Assembly (NCBI GenBank): GCA_016195045.1
Contig: JACQAJ010000056.1
Coordinates: 1-10,316 of the forward strand
Length of the DNA stretch: 10,316 bases
Reading direction: 5' to 3'
Source of the DNA: Candidatus Azambacteria bacterium
GTDB taxonomy: Bacteria > Patescibacteriota > Minisyncoccia > GWC2-36-17 > JACQAJ01
A program made the translations under genes and the position numbers. How positions within the stretch are numbered: the stretch's first letter is position 1; the number at the start of each line of letters is the position of its first letter. Positions 10,294 to 10,316 of the stretch are shown piece after piece. Under the pieces are notes generated by a model. It was given only the letters and a program-made list of their open reading frames with translations, had not been told where the DNA came from and ran no database searches.

Positions 10294-10316
10294 ATTTTTA
10301 ATTAACTTGAAAACTA

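Overview
The window reads as a low-GC chromosome segment from an uncultured bacterium, most likely of the Candidate Phyla Radiation (Patescibacteria). This placement is an inference. It rests on short, divergent but intact core genes (FtsQ-like, DnaB, RecR, bL21), a type IV pseudopilin cluster, almost no recognisable Shine-Dalgarno sequences, and a group I intron in a tRNA gene.

Layout. Positions 2-529 are the 3' end of an unknown protein built from repeated TVYET-like units; its 5' end lies outside the window. Next, on the + strand, come an FtsQ/DivIB-like division protein (606-1481), replicative helicase DnaB (1617-3062) and recombination mediator RecR (3234-3872). Facing them is rplU (bL21, minus strand, 4048-4365), with a clear promoter and a UUCG-tetraloop terminator. 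Back-to-back with rplU is a C-terminal remnant that looks like rmuC (4396-4647). tRNA-Val(GAC) (4695-4766) and an HTH protein with a LAGLIDADG-like region (4776-5462) share the minus strand and are probably co-transcribed. On the + strand, 5570-7899 is a cluster of four minor pseudopilin or PilX-like genes, probably serving a type IV pilus or DNA-uptake machine.

From 7900 to 8870 the window holds three tRNA genes: Glu(CTC), initiator Met(CAT) and Ser(TGA). The initiator gene (8163-8542, minus strand) is split in its anticodon loop by a 303-nt ORF-less group I intron. All the core helices P2-P9 except P1 can be drawn convincingly. The last third holds a degraded minus-strand reading frame and a complete RhuM-family gene with a more GC-rich, foreign-looking composition.

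Two classes of small repeat run through the accessory part. One is heptanucleotide arrays (units such as ACCTACA, TTAAATC, GTAGAAA) at gene ends and starts. The other is palindromic elements with GTCAT(T)C/GAATGAC-type ends, four of them between 6758 and 8700. One array and one palindrome lie inside coding sequence and supply the unusually long leader peptides of two prepilins.

Promoter geometry recurs. For the HTH gene, the first pilin gene and the tRNA-fMet gene, the -10 box ends exactly 6 nt before the start codon or the mature tRNA 5' end; for dnaB the gap is 9 nt. This suggests leaderless or near-leaderless transcripts.
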